Positions 52,741 through 61,725 of a DNA stretch of 64,000 nucleotides are shown one piece after another. The stretch is from Pseudomonas viridiflava. Its GTDB lineage: Bacteria; Pseudomonadota; Gammaproteobacteria; Pseudomonadales; Pseudomonadaceae. Location of the stretch: assembly GCF_900589395.1 (NCBI RefSeq), contig NZ_UUIS01000044.1, positions 122,438-186,437 on the forward strand, read 5' to 3'. The notes beneath the pieces are model-generated. The model saw only the letters and a list, made by a program, of their open reading frames with translations. It made no database searches and had not been told where the DNA came from. Numbering within the stretch: the stretch's first letter is position 1; each line of letters starts with the position of its first letter. The position numbers and the translations under genes are program-made.

Positions 52741-52806
52741 TTTCCGGCTTCCGGCCTCGTCCTACCATGGCCCCAATTGAACAATAACAATTGGAGGCCA
52801 CAGGTC

Positions 52807-54201
52807 ATGTCCCTCGGATCTGATTACCTGAATTCGCTGCTTCTGGAAGACAAGGAGCAGGGCATCTACCGCTGCAAGCGGGAGATGTTCACCGATCCGC
52901 GCCTGTTCGACCTGGAGATGAAGCACATCTTCGAAGGCAACTGGATCTACCTGGCCCACGAAAGCCAGATCCCCGACAAGAACGATTTTCTGACCACGCA
53001 GATCGGCCGTCAGCCGATCTTCATCGCCCGCAACAAGGACGGCGTGCTCAACGCCTTCCTCAACGCCTGCAGCCATCGCGGCGCGATGCTGTGCCGGCAC
53101 AAGACCGGCAACAAGGCGTCCTACACCTGTCCGTTCCATGGCTGGACCTTCAACAACAGCGGCAAGCTGCTCAAGGTCAAGGACCCGGTGGACGCCGGCT
53201 ACCCGGACAGCTTCAACTGTGAAGGCTCCCACGACCTGACCCGCGTGGCACGCTTCGAGTCGTACCGCGGCTTTCTGTTCGGCAGCCTGAACGCCGATGT
53301 CTTGCCGCTGGTCGAGCACCTGGGCGAGTCGGCCAAGATCATCGACATGATCGTCGACCAGTCGCCTGAGGGCCTGGAAGTGCTGCGCGGTTCCAGCAGC
53401 TACATCTACGAAGGCAACTGGAAGCTGACCGCCGAAAACGGCGCCGACGGCTACCACGTCAGTGCCGTGCACTGGAACTACGCTGCGACCCAGAACCAGC
53501 GCAAGCTGCGTGAAGCCGGCGAAGAAATCAAGACCATGAGCGCCGGCAGCTGGGGCAAGACCGGGGGCGGCTTCTATTCGTTCGACAAGGGCCACCTGCT
53601 GCTGTGGACGCGCTGGGCCAACCCCGAGGACCGTCCGGCCTTCGAGCGTCGCGACGAACTGGCGCGTGATTTCGGCCAGGCCCGCGCCGACTGGATGATC
53701 CAGAACTCGCGCAACCTGTGCCTGTACCCCAACGTCTACCTGATGGACCAGTTCAGCTCGCAGATCCGCATCGCGCGGCCGATCTCGGTGAGCCGGACCG
53801 AAATCACCATTTACTGCATCGCGCCCCGGGGCGAGAGCGCCGAGGCGCGGGCCAAGCGCATCCGCCAGTACGAAGACTTCTTCAACGTCAGTGGCATGGC
53901 CACCCCGGACGACCTGGAAGAGTTCCGCTCGTGCCAGACCGGCTACGGCGGCGGCACCGGCTGGAGCGACATGTCGCGCGGCGCCACGCACTGGATCGAA
54001 GGGGCGGACGCGGCGGCGCAGGAAATCGAGCTCAAGCCGCTGCTGTCCGGGGTGCGCACCGAGGACGAAGGCCTGTTCGTGCTGCAACACCAGTACTGGC
54101 AGCAGACCATGCTCAAGGCCCTGGCCGCCGAGCAGGCGGCCGCTGCCGAACAGACGCAGCAGACGCAGCAGACGCTGATCCCGGTGGAGGCTGTGCAATG
54201 A
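52807..54201 (+). CDS. benA: Benzoate 1,2-dioxygenase, large (alpha) subunit
   Basis: This is a 464-residue ring-hydroxylating oxygenase. The Rieske [2Fe-2S] motifs are CSHRGAMLC and CPFHGWTF (about residues 90-120). The mononuclear iron site is in [15 protein letters not shown] (about 208-222). With BenB and BenC it converts benzoate to the cis-1,2-dihydrodiol. The ATG at 52807 is preceded by TTGGAGGCCACAGGTC. Close relatives (toluate XylX, halobenzoate CbdA, anthranilate AntA) differ in substrate. The BenR-type promoter and the benD gene favour benzoate or toluate. The last 20 residues are glutamine/alanine-rich, including three QTQQ-like units. Confidence 0.93.
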   Translation: MSLGSDYLNSLLLEDKEQGIYRCKREMFTDPRLFDLEMKHIFEGNWIYLAHESQIPDKNDFLTTQIGRQPIFIARNKDGVLNAFLNACSHRGAMLCRHKTGNKASYTCPFHGWTFNNSGKLLKVKDPVDAGYPDSFNCEGSHDLTRVARFESYRGFLFGSLNADVLPLVEHLGESAKIIDMIVDQSPEGLEVLRGSSSYIYEGNWKLTAENGADGYHVSAVHWNYAATQNQRKLREAGEEIKTMSAGSWGKTGGGFYSFDKGHLLLWTRWANPEDRPAFERRDELARDFGQARADWMIQNSRNLCLYPNVYLMDQFSSQIRIARPISVSRTEITIYCIAPRGESAEARAKRIRQYEDFFNVSGMATPDDLEEFRSCQTGYGGGTGWSDMSRGATHWIEGADAAAQEIELKPLLSGVRTEDEGLFVLQHQYWQQTMLKALAAEQAAAAEQTQQTQQTLIPVEAVQ

Positions 54202-54686
54202 CCATCACCTACGAAGCGGTGCGCGACTTTCTCTACCGTGAAGCACACCACCTGGACGACGCCGAGTGGGACCAGTGGCTGGAGCTGTACGCGCATGACG
54301 CGACCTTCTGGATGCCGGCCTGGGACGACAACGACACCCTGACCGAGAACCCGCAGACGGAAATCTCGCTGATCTGGTACGGCAACCGCGGCGGGCTGGA
54401 AGACCGGGTGTTCCGCATCAAGACCGAGCGCTCCAGCGCGACGATCCCCGACACGCGCACCTCGCACAACCTGAGCAACATCGAGGTGCTGGAGCAGGGC
54501 GATGGCATCGCCAGGGTGCGCTTCAACTGGCACACCCTGAGCTTTCGCTACAAGACGGTCGACAGCCACTTCGGCACCAGTTTCTACACCCTGGACATCC
54601 GTGGCGAACAGCCGCTGATCAAGGCCAAGAAGGTGGTGCTCAAGAACGACTATGTGCGTCAGGTCATCGACGTCTATCACATCTGA
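54198..54686 (+). CDS. benB: Benzoate 1,2-dioxygenase, small (beta) subunit
   Basis: This 162-residue protein with the cone-shaped NTF2-like fold of dioxygenase beta subunits starts [20 protein letters not shown]. Typical strings are [18 protein letters not shown] and [18 protein letters not shown]. It is structural, assembling with BenA as alpha3beta3. The ATG overlaps the benA stop (ATGA), so translation is coupled. It is followed by benC after 10 bases. Confidence 0.94.
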   Translation: MTITYEAVRDFLYREAHHLDDAEWDQWLELYAHDATFWMPAWDDNDTLTENPQTEISLIWYGNRGGLEDRVFRIKTERSSATIPDTRTSHNLSNIEVLEQGDGIARVRFNWHTLSFRYKTVDSHFGTSFYTLDIRGEQPLIKAKKVVLKNDYVRQVIDVYHI

Positions 54687-54696
54687 AGGTGCACCC

Positions 54697-55710
54697 ATGA
54701 GCTTTCATATCGCGCTCAATTTCGAAGACGGGGTGACCCGTTTCATCGAGGCCATCGGCAGCGAAACCGTCGCCGATGCAGCCTATCGCCAGGGCATCAA
54801 TATCCCGCTGGACTGCCGTGACGGCGCCTGCGGTACCTGCAAATGCTTTGCCGAGGCCGGTACCTACGACCTGGGCCAGGAATACATCGAGGATGCCCTG
54901 ACCGAAGAAGAGGCCGCACAAGGCTATGTGTTGACCTGCCAGATGCGCGCCGCCAGCGATTGCGTGGTGCGCGTGCCGGCGTCATCGGCTGTGTGCAAGA
55001 CCCGGCAAGCCAGCTTCGATGCCGTTGTCAGTGACGTTCGCTCGTTGTCTGCCAGCACGATTGCGCTGTCGATCAAGAGCGACGCGCTGGCTCGCCTGGC
55101 GTTCCTGCCGGGCCAGTACGTCAACCTGCAGATACCCGGCAGCGAGCAGACCCGCGCTTATTCGTTCAGCTCGCTGCAAAAGGGCGGCGAAGTCAGCTTT
55201 CTGGTGCGTAACGTGCCGGACGGCCTGATGAGTCGCTACCTGACCGAGGTGGCCAAGCCCGGTGATGCCATTCGCCTGACCGGTCCCCTGGGCAGCTTCT
55301 ACCTGCGCGAGATCAAGCGGCCGTTGCTGCTGCTGGCCGGCGGCACAGGCCTGGCACCGTTTACCGCAATGCTGGAGAGAATCGCCGAGCAGGGCAGTGC
55401 TCACCCGGTGCACCTGATCTACGGGGTCACCCACGACTTCGACCTGGTAGCGCTGGAGAAACTTGAAGCCTTCGCGGCCCGGATTCCCGGCTTCACCTGG
55501 CGCGCCTGTGTGGCCAGCCCCGACAGCGCTCATCCGCACAAGGGCTATGTTACCCAGCACATCGAGCCGGCTCACCTCAATGAGGGCGAGGTGGACATCT
55601 ACCTGTGCGGCCCGCCGCCGATGGTCGAGGCGGTTAGCGCCTACATGCGCGACCAGGGCCTGACGCCCAGTAACTTCTATTACGAGAAATTCGCGGCCAG
55701 CGCGGCCTGA
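54697..55710 (+). CDS. benC: Benzoate dioxygenase NADH:ferredoxin reductase component
   Basis: This is a 337-residue fusion electron-transfer protein. The N-terminal plant-type [2Fe-2S] ferredoxin (about 1-95) has cysteines in CRDGACGTCKC and later CQM. An FAD domain (about 105-205) contains RAYSFSS. An NAD domain (about 210-335) contains LLAGGTGLAPF and YLCGPPPMVEAV. It passes electrons from NADH to the BenA Rieske centre. The ATG at 54697 follows TGAAGGTGCACCC. This domain order is the class IB reductase pattern of benzoate and toluate systems. Confidence 0.95.
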   Translation: MSFHIALNFEDGVTRFIEAIGSETVADAAYRQGINIPLDCRDGACGTCKCFAEAGTYDLGQEYIEDALTEEEAAQGYVLTCQMRAASDCVVRVPASSAVCKTRQASFDAVVSDVRSLSASTIALSIKSDALARLAFLPGQYVNLQIPGSEQTRAYSFSSLQKGGEVSFLVRNVPDGLMSRYLTEVAKPGDAIRLTGPLGSFYLREIKRPLLLLAGGTGLAPFTAMLERIAEQGSAHPVHLIYGVTHDFDLVALEKLEAFAARIPGFTWRACVASPDSAHPHKGYVTQHIEPAHLNEGEVDIYLCGPPPMVEAVSAYMRDQGLTPSNFYYEKFAASAA

Positions 55711-55737
55711 TCCCCAGCGTTTTATAGCGAGGTTGTC

Positions 55738-56511
55738 ATGAGTACGAGATTTGCAGGCAAGGTGGTGGTGGTGACGGGCGCCGCGCAAGGGATCGGCCGC
55801 AGCGTGGCCGAACGCCTGGTGCAGGAAGGCGCGCAGGTGGTAGCGGTCGACCGCTCCGAACTGATTTTTGAAGTCAGCGCGGCACTGGGTGATGAATGGG
55901 TGCTGGCGCTGACGGCCGACCTTGAACAGTACGCCGACTGCAGCCGGGTCATGGCCGCCGCCGTCGAGCGCTTCGGGCGCCTGGACGTGCTGATCAACAA
56001 CGTCGGTGGCACGATCTGGGCCAAGCCCTTCGAGCACTATGCCGAGCATGAAATCGAAGCCGAGGTGCGACGCTCGCTGTTTCCGACCCTGTGGTGCTGT
56101 CATGCGGCCTTGCCGTGGATGATCGAGCAGGGCAAGGGCGCGATCGTCAACGTGTCCTCGATTGCCACCCGCAGCATCAATCGGGTGCCCTATGGCGCGG
56201 CCAAGGGCGGGGTAAATGCCCTGACCGCCTGCCTGGCGTTCGAGAATGCCGAGCGAGGCATTCGCGTCAACGCCACCGCGCCGGGCGGCACCGAGGCGCC
56301 GCCCCGGCGCATCCCGCGCAACAGCGCCGAGCAGAGCCCGGACGAGAAGGTCTGGTATCAGCAGATCGTCGACCAGACCCTGCACAGCAGCCCGATGAAG
56401 CGCTACGGCACCATTGATGAACAGGTCGGACCGATCCTGTTCCTGGCCTCGGATGAAGCCGCCTACATCACGGGCGTGACCCTGCCGGTCGGCGGTGGCG
56501 ACCTGGGTTGA
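55738..56511 (+). CDS. benD: Benzoate diol dehydrogenase
   Basis: This is a 257-residue short-chain dehydrogenase. The NAD-binding motif VTGAAQGIGRSVAE lies at about residues 13-26, NNVGG near 88-92, and the catalytic serine in NVSSIATRS and YxxxK in YGAAKGG (about 142-161). It oxidises the cis-dihydrodiol with loss of CO2 to give catechol. It completes benABCD, with benK, benE and benR all missing from the neighbourhood. A terminator follows 33 bases after the stop. Confidence 0.95.
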   Translation: MSTRFAGKVVVVTGAAQGIGRSVAERLVQEGAQVVAVDRSELIFEVSAALGDEWVLALTADLEQYADCSRVMAAAVERFGRLDVLINNVGGTIWAKPFEHYAEHEIEAEVRRSLFPTLWCCHAALPWMIEQGKGAIVNVSSIATRSINRVPYGAAKGGVNALTACLAFENAERGIRVNATAPGGTEAPPRRIPRNSAEQSPDEKVWYQQIVDQTLHSSPMKRYGTIDEQVGPILFLASDEAAYITGVTLPVGGGDLG

Positions 56512-56544
56512 GCCTCGGTGGTGGTTGTGCTGCTGCGCTCCCTG

Positions 56545-56574
56545 CGAGCCCGCCTTCAAGGCTGGCTCGTTTTT
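56545..56574 (+). terminator. Terminator after benD
   Basis: CGAGCC-C-GCC pairs with GGC-T-GGCTCG and is followed by five T residues. It separates benABCD from the chemoreceptor gene. Confidence 0.85.
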
Positions 56575-56610
56575 GCGTTTCACTGACCCATAACAATAAC
56601 GAGAACCTTC

Positions 56611-57540
56611 ATGCATTCATCCAGCCCACGCTTGCGCGTTGCCGCCTTGTTCCAGATCGGTGCGTTGTTGGCCTGCCTCACGATCACGGTGTATCCCCAG
56701 ACCCTGGCCATCGGCTTGCCCATCGGCATCCTGGCCTTGTTGGCGGCGGGGTGGCTGTATCACTTCGACAAGGTCCGTACGGTGGAGGTGCGCGTCGAGA
56801 TTCCGGTCGAGCCCGTGTCGTCACCGATCGCGGAGAGGGTCGCGACAGCCGATGCCCCCGAGCCGCTGCCGCTTGACCCGCGATTGCAGGGCAGCCTGGC
56901 CGAACTGACCCTGGCCATCGGCGACACCGAACAGGACATGCGCCTGGCCAACCAGATGGCGCGTGAGGCGGGCGGCAAGGTCAGCGCCAGTGCGCAGAGC
57001 ATCCAGGCCTCGGCCAGGATCCTTGGTGACCTGGATAAGTCCATGGGCCAGCTGGCACATTCGTTCGATGAGCTGGGCGGGCAGTCAGTGCAGATCAGCG
57101 CGCTGGTGGGCAGCATTCAGGACATTGCCCGGCAGACCAACCTGCTGGCCTTGAACGCCGCCATCGAGGCCGCTCGTGCCGGCGAGCATGGGCGCGGCTT
57201 TGCCGTGGTGGCCGATGAAGTGCGCAATTTGTCCCGGCGTGTGACCGACTCCAGCGCACAGATTCACCAGATCGCGCAAAGCCTGGAGCGCACCGCTGAT
57301 GAAGCGCGTGGCGGTATCGATCAACTGGGCGCCTCGGCCCGCAGCGGACTGGTGCAGTCGGATGAAGCCCTGCAATCGATGCAAAGCCTGCGCGAAGCGG
57401 CCGTGGCGCGCATGGAAATTGTCGAGCGGGTGATGGGCCGGCTGGCCGGGCAGCGAGCATTGACGGCGCAGGTCGAAGGGTTATTGAGCGACCGGGTGTC
57501 AGCCAGTGCATCGACCCTGGCCCCTGTTCGAGGTCATTGA
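56611..57540 (+). CDS. Short methyl-accepting chemotaxis protein without a periplasmic domain
   Basis: This is a 309-residue receptor. Two adjacent N-terminal membrane helices (about 9-30 and 33-52) are joined by only a few residues. A coiled-coil cytoplasmic signalling domain follows, whose conserved tip is [20 protein letters not shown] followed by [18 protein letters not shown] (about 170-207). With no ligand-binding domain it may sense through the membrane, the cytoplasm or a partner. It lies directly after benABCD. Chemotaxis to aromatic acids is a plausible link by position only. The start at 56611 follows ATAACGAGAACCTTC. Confidence 0.9.
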   Translation: MHSSSPRLRVAALFQIGALLACLTITVYPQTLAIGLPIGILALLAAGWLYHFDKVRTVEVRVEIPVEPVSSPIAERVATADAPEPLPLDPRLQGSLAELTLAIGDTEQDMRLANQMAREAGGKVSASAQSIQASARILGDLDKSMGQLAHSFDELGGQSVQISALVGSIQDIARQTNLLALNAAIEAARAGEHGRGFAVVADEVRNLSRRVTDSSAQIHQIAQSLERTADEARGGIDQLGASARSGLVQSDEALQSMQSLREAAVARMEIVERVMGRLAGQRALTAQVEGLLSDRVSASASTLAPVRGH

Positions 57541-57709
57541 TTGATGGCGTGCGCATGATCTGGGTGGGCGCATTGGCATTGAAACCCAGGCATGCGCCCA
57601 GTCCTGATTCGCAGTGCGATGCAAGTTGTACGGCCGGGGCCGGGCAGGCCGAGGCGCGTCTTGCAAGGGATTGACATTCCTTGATCTGCCAATCACCATT
57701 CGCCTCAAC

Positions 57710-57727
57710 TTGTTGGACAACCAACAA
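57710..57727. promoter_or_regulatory. Inverted-repeat operator candidate before the first amidohydrolase
   Basis: TTGTTGG-ACAA-CCAACAA is a perfect 7-base inverted repeat 64 bases before the ATG at 57791, in a stretch repeating CAACAA. It is a plausible target of the GntR/FCD half of the fusion protein encoded at 60067. Confidence 0.45.
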
Positions 57728-57790
57728 CCAACAACTATAAAAACATCGGCCCAGTGCGCCCGGCGCACCACGCCGCCCAGGAGAGGATTC

Positions 57791-58681
57791 ATGTCTCGTC
57801 CCCCTGACCACCTTGAGTCACCGTCACCGTGTGCAGCGCCCAGGCCGTTGTTGAAAGCGCCTTCGTTCAAGCTGCTGCCTGGTGCATGCGATACCCATGC
57901 CCACGTGATCAGTGCCGACCACGCCCGCTATCCGCTGGTGGCCGATCGCAGCTACACCCCTGCACCTGCGCCAGAACAGGCTTACCTGCAAATGCTGCAC
58001 GCCATGGGCATGCAGCGCGGGGTGCTGGTGCAACCGAGCATCTACGGTACCGATAACCGCTACATGCTGGAGGTGCTGGAGCGCCACCAGGCCCGGCTAC
58101 GCGGCGTCGCCGTGGTCGATGACCAGGTCAGCGATCAGATGTTGGAACATATGCATGTGTGCGGGGTGCGCGGGGTGCGCTTCAACGTGCTGTTCCGCGG
58201 CGGAGTGAACCTTGAACTGATGGAGCGCCTGGCCGCCCGGGTCGCCGAGCTGGGCTGGCATGTGCAGTTTCTGATCGACGTGCGGCAGCTCGAAGCGTTG
58301 CAGGCGCGCATGGCCAGGTTGCCGTGCCCGGTGGTCATTGATCACATGGGGCATTTTCCGGCCCATCGTGGTGTTCAGGAACCGGGCTTCGAGTTGTTAC
58401 GGCGCAACGTGGCCGAGCGGGGCTGGTGGGTCAAGTTGTCGGGCATTTACCGGCTGAGCGATTCGCCGCCCGACTATGCCGACACCGATGCATTGGCTCA
58501 GGCCCTGATCGAGACGGCGCCGGAGCGAATGGTATGGGGCAGTGACTGGCCCCACGTGGCACTGCAACGCACACCTGACACCGGTGCCTTGCTGAACCGG
58601 TTGCCGTTGTGGGCGCCCGGCGAGCATCAGCGCAGGCAAATCCTGGTCGATAACCCGGCTGCCCTTTACGACTTTCGATAA
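57791..58681 (+). CDS. LigI-like amidohydrolase (2-pyrone-4,6-dicarboxylate lactonase type)
   Basis: This is a 296-residue amidohydrolase-family-2 protein. Metal and active-site motifs are DTHAHV (about residues 34-39), VIDHMGHFP (about 181-189) and MVWGSDWPH (about 251-259). This pattern fits the LigI-like lactonase group, which hydrolyses cyclic esters of aromatic breakdown products or related sugar lactones. The ATG at 57791 follows AGGAGAGGATTC. A second, clearly homologous domain is encoded downstream in the fusion gene. An MFS carrier lies between them, suggesting uptake and lactone hydrolysis of one substrate, which is unidentified. Confidence 0.85.
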   Translation: MSRPPDHLESPSPCAAPRPLLKAPSFKLLPGACDTHAHVISADHARYPLVADRSYTPAPAPEQAYLQMLHAMGMQRGVLVQPSIYGTDNRYMLEVLERHQARLRGVAVVDDQVSDQMLEHMHVCGVRGVRFNVLFRGGVNLELMERLAARVAELGWHVQFLIDVRQLEALQARMARLPCPVVIDHMGHFPAHRGVQEPGFELLRRNVAERGWWVKLSGIYRLSDSPPDYADTDALAQALIETAPERMVWGSDWPHVALQRTPDTGALLNRLPLWAPGEHQRRQILVDNPAALYDFR

Positions 58682-58732
58682 CAACAAAAGTGGCTGTACG
58701 CCAATGACGTGCGGACGGCGCGGAGAATAATA

Positions 58733-59962
58733 ATGAGTTGGTTCAGCGAACTGAGTACGGTTGAAAGACGCACGTTCTATTCCGCTTTCGGCGGGTGGGC
58801 ACTGGATGCCCTGGACTTCATGGTGTTTACCTTTGTCATCGCTTCGTTGATGACCTTGTGGAACATCGACAAGGGCTCGGTCGGGCTGTTGAGTACCGTG
58901 ACCTTGCTGTTCTCGGCGGTGGGTGGCTGGGGCGCGGGCATCCTGGCCGACCGCTACGGGCGGGTGCGTCTGCTGCAGATCAGCATCCTGTGGTTTTCGA
59001 TCTGCACGGTGCTGATCGGTTTCGCGCAGAACTTCGAGCAACTGTTTGTCCTTCGTGCCTTGCAGGGGCTGGGGTTCGGCGGCGAGTGGGCCGTGGGTTC
59101 GGTGCTGATCGGCGAGATGGTGCGTGCCCAGCATCGCGGCAAGGCCGTGGGCATCGTGCAGAGCGGCTGGGCCGTCGGCTGGGGTGGCGCGGCGTTGCTC
59201 TATACCGTGGCGTTCAGCGTGTTGCCCGAAGACCTGGCATGGCGTTCGTTGTTCTGGATCGGTGTCGTGCCGGCGCTGCTGGTGCTATATATCCGCAAAT
59301 ACGTGCCGGAGCCGGAAGTCTTCCAGCACACCCGCAAGCAGCAGCGCGAGTCAGGTGAGTCGGTGCCGTTCTGGCATATCTTCTCGCCGTCGCTGCTGCG
59401 CATCACCTTGCTGTCGGCGCTGTTGTGCATGGGCGTGCAGGGCGGCTATTACGCCATTACCACGTGGCTGCCGACCTACCTGAAGCTGGAAAAGGGCCTG
59501 TCGGTGTTCGGCACGGGCAGCTACCTGATGGTGGTGATCCTGGGGTCGTTCTGCGGCTACGTGTGCGGAGCCTTCCTGGCCGACCGCCTGGGACGGCGTC
59601 CGAATTTCATCATTTTCGCGGTGCTGTCGGCCATCAGCGTGTTCTGCTACATGCAGCTGGAACTGACCAATACACAAATGCTGATCCTGGGCTTTCCGCT
59701 TGGCTTTACTGCATCGGGTATCTACAGCGGCATGGGCGCCTTTCTGACCGAATTGTACCCCTCGGCGGTGCGGGCCAACGGCCAGGCGTTTTCCTATAAC
59801 TTCGGCCGGGCCGTCGGTGCCCTGTTCCCGGGGCTGGTAGGCTACATCAGTGCCAAGTACAGCCTGGGCACGGCCATCGCGATGTTTGCCGGCGGCGCGT
59901 ACTGCCTGGTGTTGCTGGTCACCTGTTTCCTGCCGGAGACCAAGGGCAAGCAGTTGCACTGA
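58733..59962 (+). CDS. MFS transporter, probable aromatic-acid/metabolite:H+ symporter
   Basis: This is a 409-residue carrier with about 12 membrane helices. MFS motif A copies are DRYGRVR (after helix 2) and ADRLGRRPN (after helix 8). The cytoplasmic N terminus MSWFSELSTVERRTFYSAF leads into WALDALDFMVFTF, where the aspartates of helix 1 resemble the AAHS / metabolite:H+ symporter families. The ATG at 58733 follows CGGAGAATAATA. It lies 51 bases after one LigI-like amidohydrolase gene and 104 bases before the regulator-amidohydrolase fusion, so it probably imports their substrate. Confidence 0.88.
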   Translation: MSWFSELSTVERRTFYSAFGGWALDALDFMVFTFVIASLMTLWNIDKGSVGLLSTVTLLFSAVGGWGAGILADRYGRVRLLQISILWFSICTVLIGFAQNFEQLFVLRALQGLGFGGEWAVGSVLIGEMVRAQHRGKAVGIVQSGWAVGWGGAALLYTVAFSVLPEDLAWRSLFWIGVVPALLVLYIRKYVPEPEVFQHTRKQQRESGESVPFWHIFSPSLLRITLLSALLCMGVQGGYYAITTWLPTYLKLEKGLSVFGTGSYLMVVILGSFCGYVCGAFLADRLGRRPNFIIFAVLSAISVFCYMQLELTNTQMLILGFPLGFTASGIYSGMGAFLTELYPSAVRANGQAFSYNFGRAVGALFPGLVGYISAKYSLGTAIAMFAGGAYCLVLLVTCFLPETKGKQLH

Positions 59963-59986
59963 TCGCACGGCTGTTTGTTAAAGTAA

Positions 59987-60043
59987 CGCCCACGCATCGT
60001 ACGATCCGTGGGCGTCTGGCGCCCGGGGTCGGCAACGGGCGCC
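59987..60043. terminator. Double hairpin between MFS gene and the fusion gene
   Basis: CGCCCACG pairs with CGTGGGCG (59987-60014) around ATCGTACGAT. A second hairpin GGCGCCC/GGGCGCC follows at 60018-60043. Neither has a strong T run. They may end the MFS transcript or, for the inner palindrome, serve as an operator. Confidence 0.5.
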
Positions 60044-60066
60044 CCGACTTTCGATGACAGAGCAGC

Positions 60067-61677
60067 ATGACTATAAAAGCGATTGGCCGACGCGATCATT
60101 TTTCAATCGAGATATCCCGTTACCTGGAAGGTGAGATTCGCGACGGTCGATTGCGCCCCGGTGACCGTATCCCGACCGAGACCCGGCTGGCCGAATCCTT
60201 TGCAGTCAGCCGCAATGTCGTGCGTGAAGCGGTGGCCCGGCTCAAGTCCTCAGGGCTGGTGATCAGTCGTCAGGGGCTGGGTGCCTTTGTCGCCACGCAA
60301 TCGAGCCAGAGCACGTTTCGTATCACCCAGGAAGACCTGGGCGACACCTCCAAGCTGCGTCAACTGTACGAGTTGCGCCTGGACCTGGAAGTCGCCGCGG
60401 CGAGCATGGCTGCCAGGCGACGTTCGCTCACCCAACTGGCCAGTATTGCCGCTGCCCTGGACACTCTGCGCGCCGGCATCAATGACGCCGGGTCCATTGT
60501 CGAGCACAGCCTGCAATTCAAGCGCGCCATTGCCGAGGCGACCGGCAACGAGTACTTCCGCAACTTCGTCATCTTTTTGTGCGGTCACGTGTTCGAGGCC
60601 GCCTCGCTCGAGCGGCGCCTGGTCAGCACCAGTGAGCTGGGGGAGGTGTTGCTGGCCGAGCATCAGGCGATTTTCGATGCCATCAAGCTGGGCGATCCTG
60701 ACCTTGCGCGGCGTACGACATGGCAGCAGATCATCAACTCGGCCGAGCGCAACGGCTTGCGGGGCTTGCAAGGCTGGGAGGTGACGCGCATGAGTTCGCT
60801 GGGCGAAACCTATGCGCCGCCTTGTCCTGGTCCTGATCCTGCGCCGCGTGCGCTGGCCAGGGCGTTGCCGGCCGGGGCGTGTGATTGTCATTTCCATGTG
60901 TTCGGTGATGAGCAGGGCCAGGCCTTCACGCCCCATCGCTCCTATACGCCACCGCCAGCCTCGCTGCAGGCCTTCCGCAAGGTGCAAGAAACGCTGGGCC
61001 TGAGCCGCGGCGTGATTGTGCAGCCAAGCGTCTACGGCGCGGATAACACTACGACCCTGGCCGCATTGAAAGAGGCGGGCAGCGATTTTCGTGGCGTGGT
61101 GGTCATCGACGCCGATGCCGACCTGGATGCGCTGTGGGACATGCATCGCCTGGGCGTGCGGGGCGTGCGGGTGAACCTGATCTTCAAGAGCGGCGTGGAG
61201 GTGTCGGATGTCGCCGCCCTGGCTGAAAAGGTGGCCGTGCTCGGCTGGCATCTGCAACTGCTGATCGACATCACCGAGTTCGCCGACCTGTATGAAACCG
61301 TGAAAAGCCTGCCGGTCGATGTGGTGATCGATCATATGGGTCATATGCCGACCAGCACCGGGCTTGAGCATCCGGGCTTCATGGACCTTGTGCGCTTGTT
61401 GAAGGAGGGGCGCGCCTGGGTGAAGCTTTCCGGGGCTTATCGCTTCACGGCCTGCAACGACCAGCCCTACGATGATGTGACCCCGTACGCCAGGGCACTG
61501 GTTGCCGCCAATCCACAGCGGGTGCTGTGGGCCAGTGACTGGCCGCACCCGTGCATTCCGGTGCCGATGCCCAATGATGCAGACCTGCTGGAAATGCTCT
61601 TCGGCTGGGCCGATAACGATGATGCGCTGATCAAGCAGATCCTGGTGGACAATCCGGCGCAGCTCTACGGGTTCTGA
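60067..61677 (+). CDS. GntR/FCD regulator fused in frame to a LigI-like amidohydrolase
   Basis: One open frame of 536 codons encodes two known families. Residues 1-235 are a GntR regulator: winged HTH with RIPTETRLAESFAVSRNVVREA, then an FCD domain. Residues from about 265 to the end are an amidohydrolase with ACDCHFHVF, VIDHMGHMP and VLWASDWPHP, homologous to the protein at 57791-58681. An internal ATG at 60790 (residue 242) has GGGAGGTG six bases upstream, so the enzyme may also be made separately. This suggests a former two-gene overlap that merged, or one gene with two starts. The assembled sequence shows no stop between the halves. Confidence 0.82.
   Translation: MTIKAIGRRDHFSIEISRYLEGEIRDGRLRPGDRIPTETRLAESFAVSRNVVREAVARLKSSGLVISRQGLGAFVATQSSQSTFRITQEDLGDTSKLRQLYELRLDLEVAAASMAARRRSLTQLASIAAALDTLRAGINDAGSIVEHSLQFKRAIAEATGNEYFRNFVIFLCGHVFEAASLERRLVSTSELGEVLLAEHQAIFDAIKLGDPDLARRTTWQQIINSAERNGLRGLQGWEVTRMSSLGETYAPPCPGPDPAPRALARALPAGACDCHFHVFGDEQGQAFTPHRSYTPPPASLQAFRKVQETLGLSRGVIVQPSVYGADNTTTLAALKEAGSDFRGVVVIDADADLDALWDMHRLGVRGVRVNLIFKSGVEVSDVAALAEKVAVLGWHLQLLIDITEFADLYETVKSLPVDVVIDHMGHMPTSTGLEHPGFMDLVRLLKEGRAWVKLSGAYRFTACNDQPYDDVTPYARALVAANPQRVLWASDWPHPCIPVPMPNDADLLEMLFGWADNDDALIKQILVDNPAQLYGF
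60776..60792 (+). promoter_or_regulatory. Internal ribosome binding site and ATG in the fusion gene
   Basis: GGGAGGTG (60776-60783), a 6-base spacer and ATG (60790) lie exactly at the junction of the regulator and amidohydrolase halves. This is a near-ideal Shine-Dalgarno arrangement in an otherwise coding stretch. Confidence 0.6.
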
Positions 61678-61681
61678 CCGA

Positions 61682-61716
61682 CAACACCGGCGCCCATCCG
61701 CCGGGCGTCGGTGTTG
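61682..61716. terminator. Hairpin between convergent fusion gene and gapN
   Basis: CAACACCG-G-CGCCC pairs with GGGCG-T-CGGTGTTG across a short loop. It lies between two convergent stop codons. A T run is missing, so the terminator call is moderate. Confidence 0.55.
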
Positions 61717-61725
61717 CCGTCCCAC

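Noticed and set aside
54982..56616. 544-codon open frame on the minus strand
   Set aside because: Antisense to benC and benD. No domain pattern.
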